The notes below the pieces were generated by a model. The model was not told where the DNA came from. It searched no databases and was given only the letters and a program-made list of their open reading frames with translations. A program made the translations under genes and the position numbers. Shown here in pieces: positions 51,200-53,500 of a DNA stretch of 53,500 nucleotides. Source of the stretch: Liolophura sinensis (taxonomy: Eukaryota > Mollusca > Polyplacophora > Chitonida > Chitonidae); NCBI RefSeq assembly GCF_032854445.1, contig NW_027018235.1, positions 1 to 53,500 of the forward strand, read 5' to 3'. Numbering within the stretch: the first letter of the stretch is position 1; each line of letters opens with the position of its first letter.

Positions 51200-53500
51200 T
51201 TGTACTTTTTACAGCAGACTGTATCAAGTACCTTGTGTTTTTCATGTACAAATGGTGTGGTTTTTCTACACGTAGATAAAGACATTGAGATTGTCTTGCA
51301 CTTAGAAGTAAGGCAATTGCTGGGTGAGTTAAATGGGCTTAGCCCAAAGATTTCAGGTCTTCTGGGCTACCGAAGGGCACATAACTTATAGTCAAAAGTT
51401 GAATATAGTAATGACCCAGTCGCGATTGTACAGAGTACAGTGTAGCCCGATTTCAATTAACAAAAATACCAGGTAAAAATGCAAAAGTGGAAAAACTGTT
51501 CCAGTGCTGCTGGTAAGAGGCTAATCCGACGTATTTTGTGACGAGAAATCGAATGGTGCAACCGCGTTGCTCTCCGACCAATACTTTTGGCTGTAGCGAC
51601 AATTCAATGATCATTTATGTTATAATCACGTGCACAGCAACGGCTCTTTCTCCCATGGAAACCAGGTAAATTTGCAATTTTTCAACAGCTGCCGATGCCT
51701 GGCTCAATTCGGAATCTTTTGGCACCTTACTGAAGTGGGTCAGTGTCAGTTGTACTTTTTACAGCAGACTGTATCAAGTACCTTGTGTTTTTCATGTACA
51801 AATGGTGTGGTGTTTCTACACGTAGATAAAGACATTGAGATTGTCTTCGACTTAAAAGTAACGCATTTGCTGGGTGAGTTAAATGGGCTTAGCCAAAGAT
51901 TTGACGTCTTCTGGGCTACCGAAGGGCACATAACTTATAGTCAAAAGTTGAATACAGTAATGACCAGTCGCGATGGTACAGAGTACAGTGTAGCCGATTT
52001 CAATTAACAAAAGACCAGGCAAAAATGCAAAATTGGAAAAATGCTTCAGTGCTGCTGGTAAGAGGCTAATCCGACGTATTTTGTTGACGAGAAATCGAAT
52101 GGTGCAAACCGCGTTGCTCTCCGACCAAAACTTTTGGCTGTAGCGACAATTCAATGAATATTGATGTCATAATCACGTGCCCAGCAACTGCTCTTACTCC
52201 ATGAAAACCAGGGATATTTGCCAATTTTTTAACAGCTGCCGATGCCTGGCCCAATTCCGCATCTTTTGGCACCTTATAAATGTGGGTCAGTGTTTAGTTG
52301 TACTTTTTAACAGCAGACTGTATCAAGTACCTTGTGTTTTTCATGTACAAATGGTGTGGTTTTTCTACACGTAGATAAAGACATTGAGATTGTCTTGCAC
52401 TTAGAAGTAAGGCAATTGCTGGGTGAGTTAAATGGGCTTAGCCCAAAGATTTCAGGTCTTCTGGGCTACCGAAGGGCACATAACTATAGTCAAAAGTTGA
52501 ATATAGTAATGACCAGTCGCGATTGTACAGAGTACAGTGTAGCCGATTTCAATTAACAAAAATACCAAGGTTAAAAATGCAAAAGTGGAAAAAACTGTTC
52601 CAGTGCTGCTGGTAGAGGCTAATCCGACGTATTTTGTGACGAGAAATCGAATGGTGCAAACCGCGTTGCTCTCCGACCAATACTTTTGGCTGTAGCGACA
52701 ATTCAATGATCATTTATGTTATAAATCACGTGCACAGCAACGGCTCTTTCTCATGGAAACCAGGTAAATTTGCAATTTTTCAACAGCTGCCGATGCCCTG
52801 GCTCAATTCGGAATCTTTTGGCACCTTACTGAAGTGGGTCAGTGTTCAGTTGTACTTTTTACAGCAGACTGTATCAAGTACCTTGTGTTTTTCATATACA
52901 AATGGTGTGGTGTTTCTACACGTAGATAAAGACATTGAGATTGTCTTCGACTTAAAAGTAACGCATTTGCTGGGTGAGTTAAATGGGCTTAGCCCAAAGA
53001 TTTGACGTCTTCTGGGCTACCGAAGGGCACATAACTTATAGTCAAAAGTTGAATACAGTAATGACCAGTCGCGATGGTACAGAGTACAGTGTAGCCGATT
53101 TCAATTAACAAAAAGACCAGGCAAAAATGCAAAATTGGAAAAATTCTTCCAGTGCTGCTGGTAAGAGGCTAATCCGACGTATTTTGTGACGAGAATCGAA
53201 TGGTGCAAACCGCGTTGCTCTCCGACCAAAACTTTTGGCTGTAGCGACAATTCAATGAATATTGATGTCATAATCACGTGCCCAGCAACTGCTCTTACTC
53301 CATGAAAACCAGGGATATTTGCAATTTTTTAACAGCTGCCGATGCCTGGCCCAATTCCGCATCTTTTGGCACCTTATAAATGTGGGTCAGTGTTTAGTTG
53401 TACTTTTTACAGCAGACTGTATCAAGTACCTTGTGTTTTTTATGTACAAGTGGTCTGGTTTTTCTACACGTAGATAAAGACATTGAGATTGTCTTGGACT
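51200..53500 (+). repeat. Dimer higher-order repeat, ~1100 bp, running off the window end
   Basis: Monomers 51653 and 52199 are repeated at about 52751 and 53300. Shared variants are GGCTCTTTCTC, CAATTCGGAATC, GGTGTTTCTACACG, CGACTTAAAAGTAACGCATTTG, GAATACAGTAATG and CGCGATGGTACAGAG. The paired monomers share CAACTGCTC and CCATGAAAACC. The block is cut by the window end, so more units may follow. Single-base indels are common, as at the left edge of the window. Confidence 0.88.

Larger units (their letters stand above)
1..53500 (+). repeat. Satellite array of ~549 bp monomers, about 97 copies, filling the window
   Basis: The same ~549 bp sequence recurs head-to-tail from first to last base with no inverted copy and no unique insert. 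The landmark CCATGG (sometimes mutated) lies at 3, 557, 1106, 1662, 2215, 2765, 3320, 3873, 4423, 4973, 5524, 6072, 6620, 7170, 7719, 8268, 8816, 9364, 9915, 10464 and then about every 549 bp up to 53300. Exceptions are three 500 bp monomers and four of ~450 bp, each explained by one internal deletion. The array enters and leaves the window mid-monomer, so both true edges lie outside. Long complex satellites of this kind are normally heterochromatic in eukaryotes. The location (centromeric, subtelomeric or other) cannot be told from sequence alone. Confidence 0.99.

Noticed and set aside
1-53500. CRISPR array or other bacterial repeat locus
   Set aside because: The repeats are ~549 bp with no unique spacers, no cas genes and no bacterial genes around them.
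1-53500. CENP-B box or telomeric repeat
   Set aside because: I scanned the monomer by eye on both strands and found neither a convincing TTCG-TGGAA-CGGGA pattern nor runs of TTAGGG-like units.
1-53500. rDNA spacer or transposon-derived tandem array
   Set aside because: No rRNA sequence, terminal repeats, reverse transcriptase or transposase motifs are seen anywhere in the window. A distant transposon origin of the monomer cannot be excluded without a database search.

Overview
The whole 53.5 kb window is one uninterrupted head-to-tail satellite DNA array. A single ~549 bp monomer is repeated about 97 times, always in the same orientation. I located 99 copies of one landmark (the CCATGG near the monomer start, or its mutated form) from position 3 to 53300. 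Most consecutive landmarks are 549 bp apart, and from 9.9 to 24.7 kb almost every interval is exactly 549 or 550. I see no unique sequence, protein-coding gene, rRNA, tRNA, transposon or CRISPR array.

This architecture (long complex satellite, local higher-order repeats, tens of kb without genes) is typical of eukaryotic pericentromeric, centromeric or subtelomeric heterochromatin. It is not typical of a bacterium or phage. I cannot name the species or a known satellite family; a metazoan is plausible but that is only inference.

The interest lies in how monomer variants are arranged. Successive stretches use different higher-order repeats (HORs). The layout is: 1-3.3 kb, indel-rich loosely ordered monomers; 3.3-9.9 kb, tetramer (~2197 bp); 10.4-14.0 kb, trimer (1647 bp); 15.3-21.4 kb, pentamer (2745 bp); 21.4-24.7 kb, reshuffled variants; 24.7-26.3 kb, first copy of a cassette with a 49 bp deletion; 26.4-28.5 kb, dimer (~1100 bp); 28.5-31.0 kb, mixed monomers; 31.1-35.4 kb, two near-identical 2148 bp units; 35.1-38.4 kb, two 1647 bp units; 38.6-42.7 kb, ~1.9 copies of a 2195 bp unit; 42.7-49.5 kb, units carrying a 98 bp deletion; 49.9-51.0 kb, a recent monomer duplication; 51.2-53.5 kb, dimer (~1100 bp).

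Open frames of up to 112 codons recur in many monomers on both strands, but I judge them non-coding. The longest plus-strand frame begins at TTG or GTG rather than ATG, is interrupted by recurrent stop codons in whole monomer classes, and is truncated by indels elsewhere. The parts that stay constant are short DNA-level elements: a CACGTG with an adjacent ATGATCAT/TGTCATAA block, a GTAC-spaced dyad and a cluster of A-tracts. These are more likely protein-binding or DNA-shape signals than a gene.
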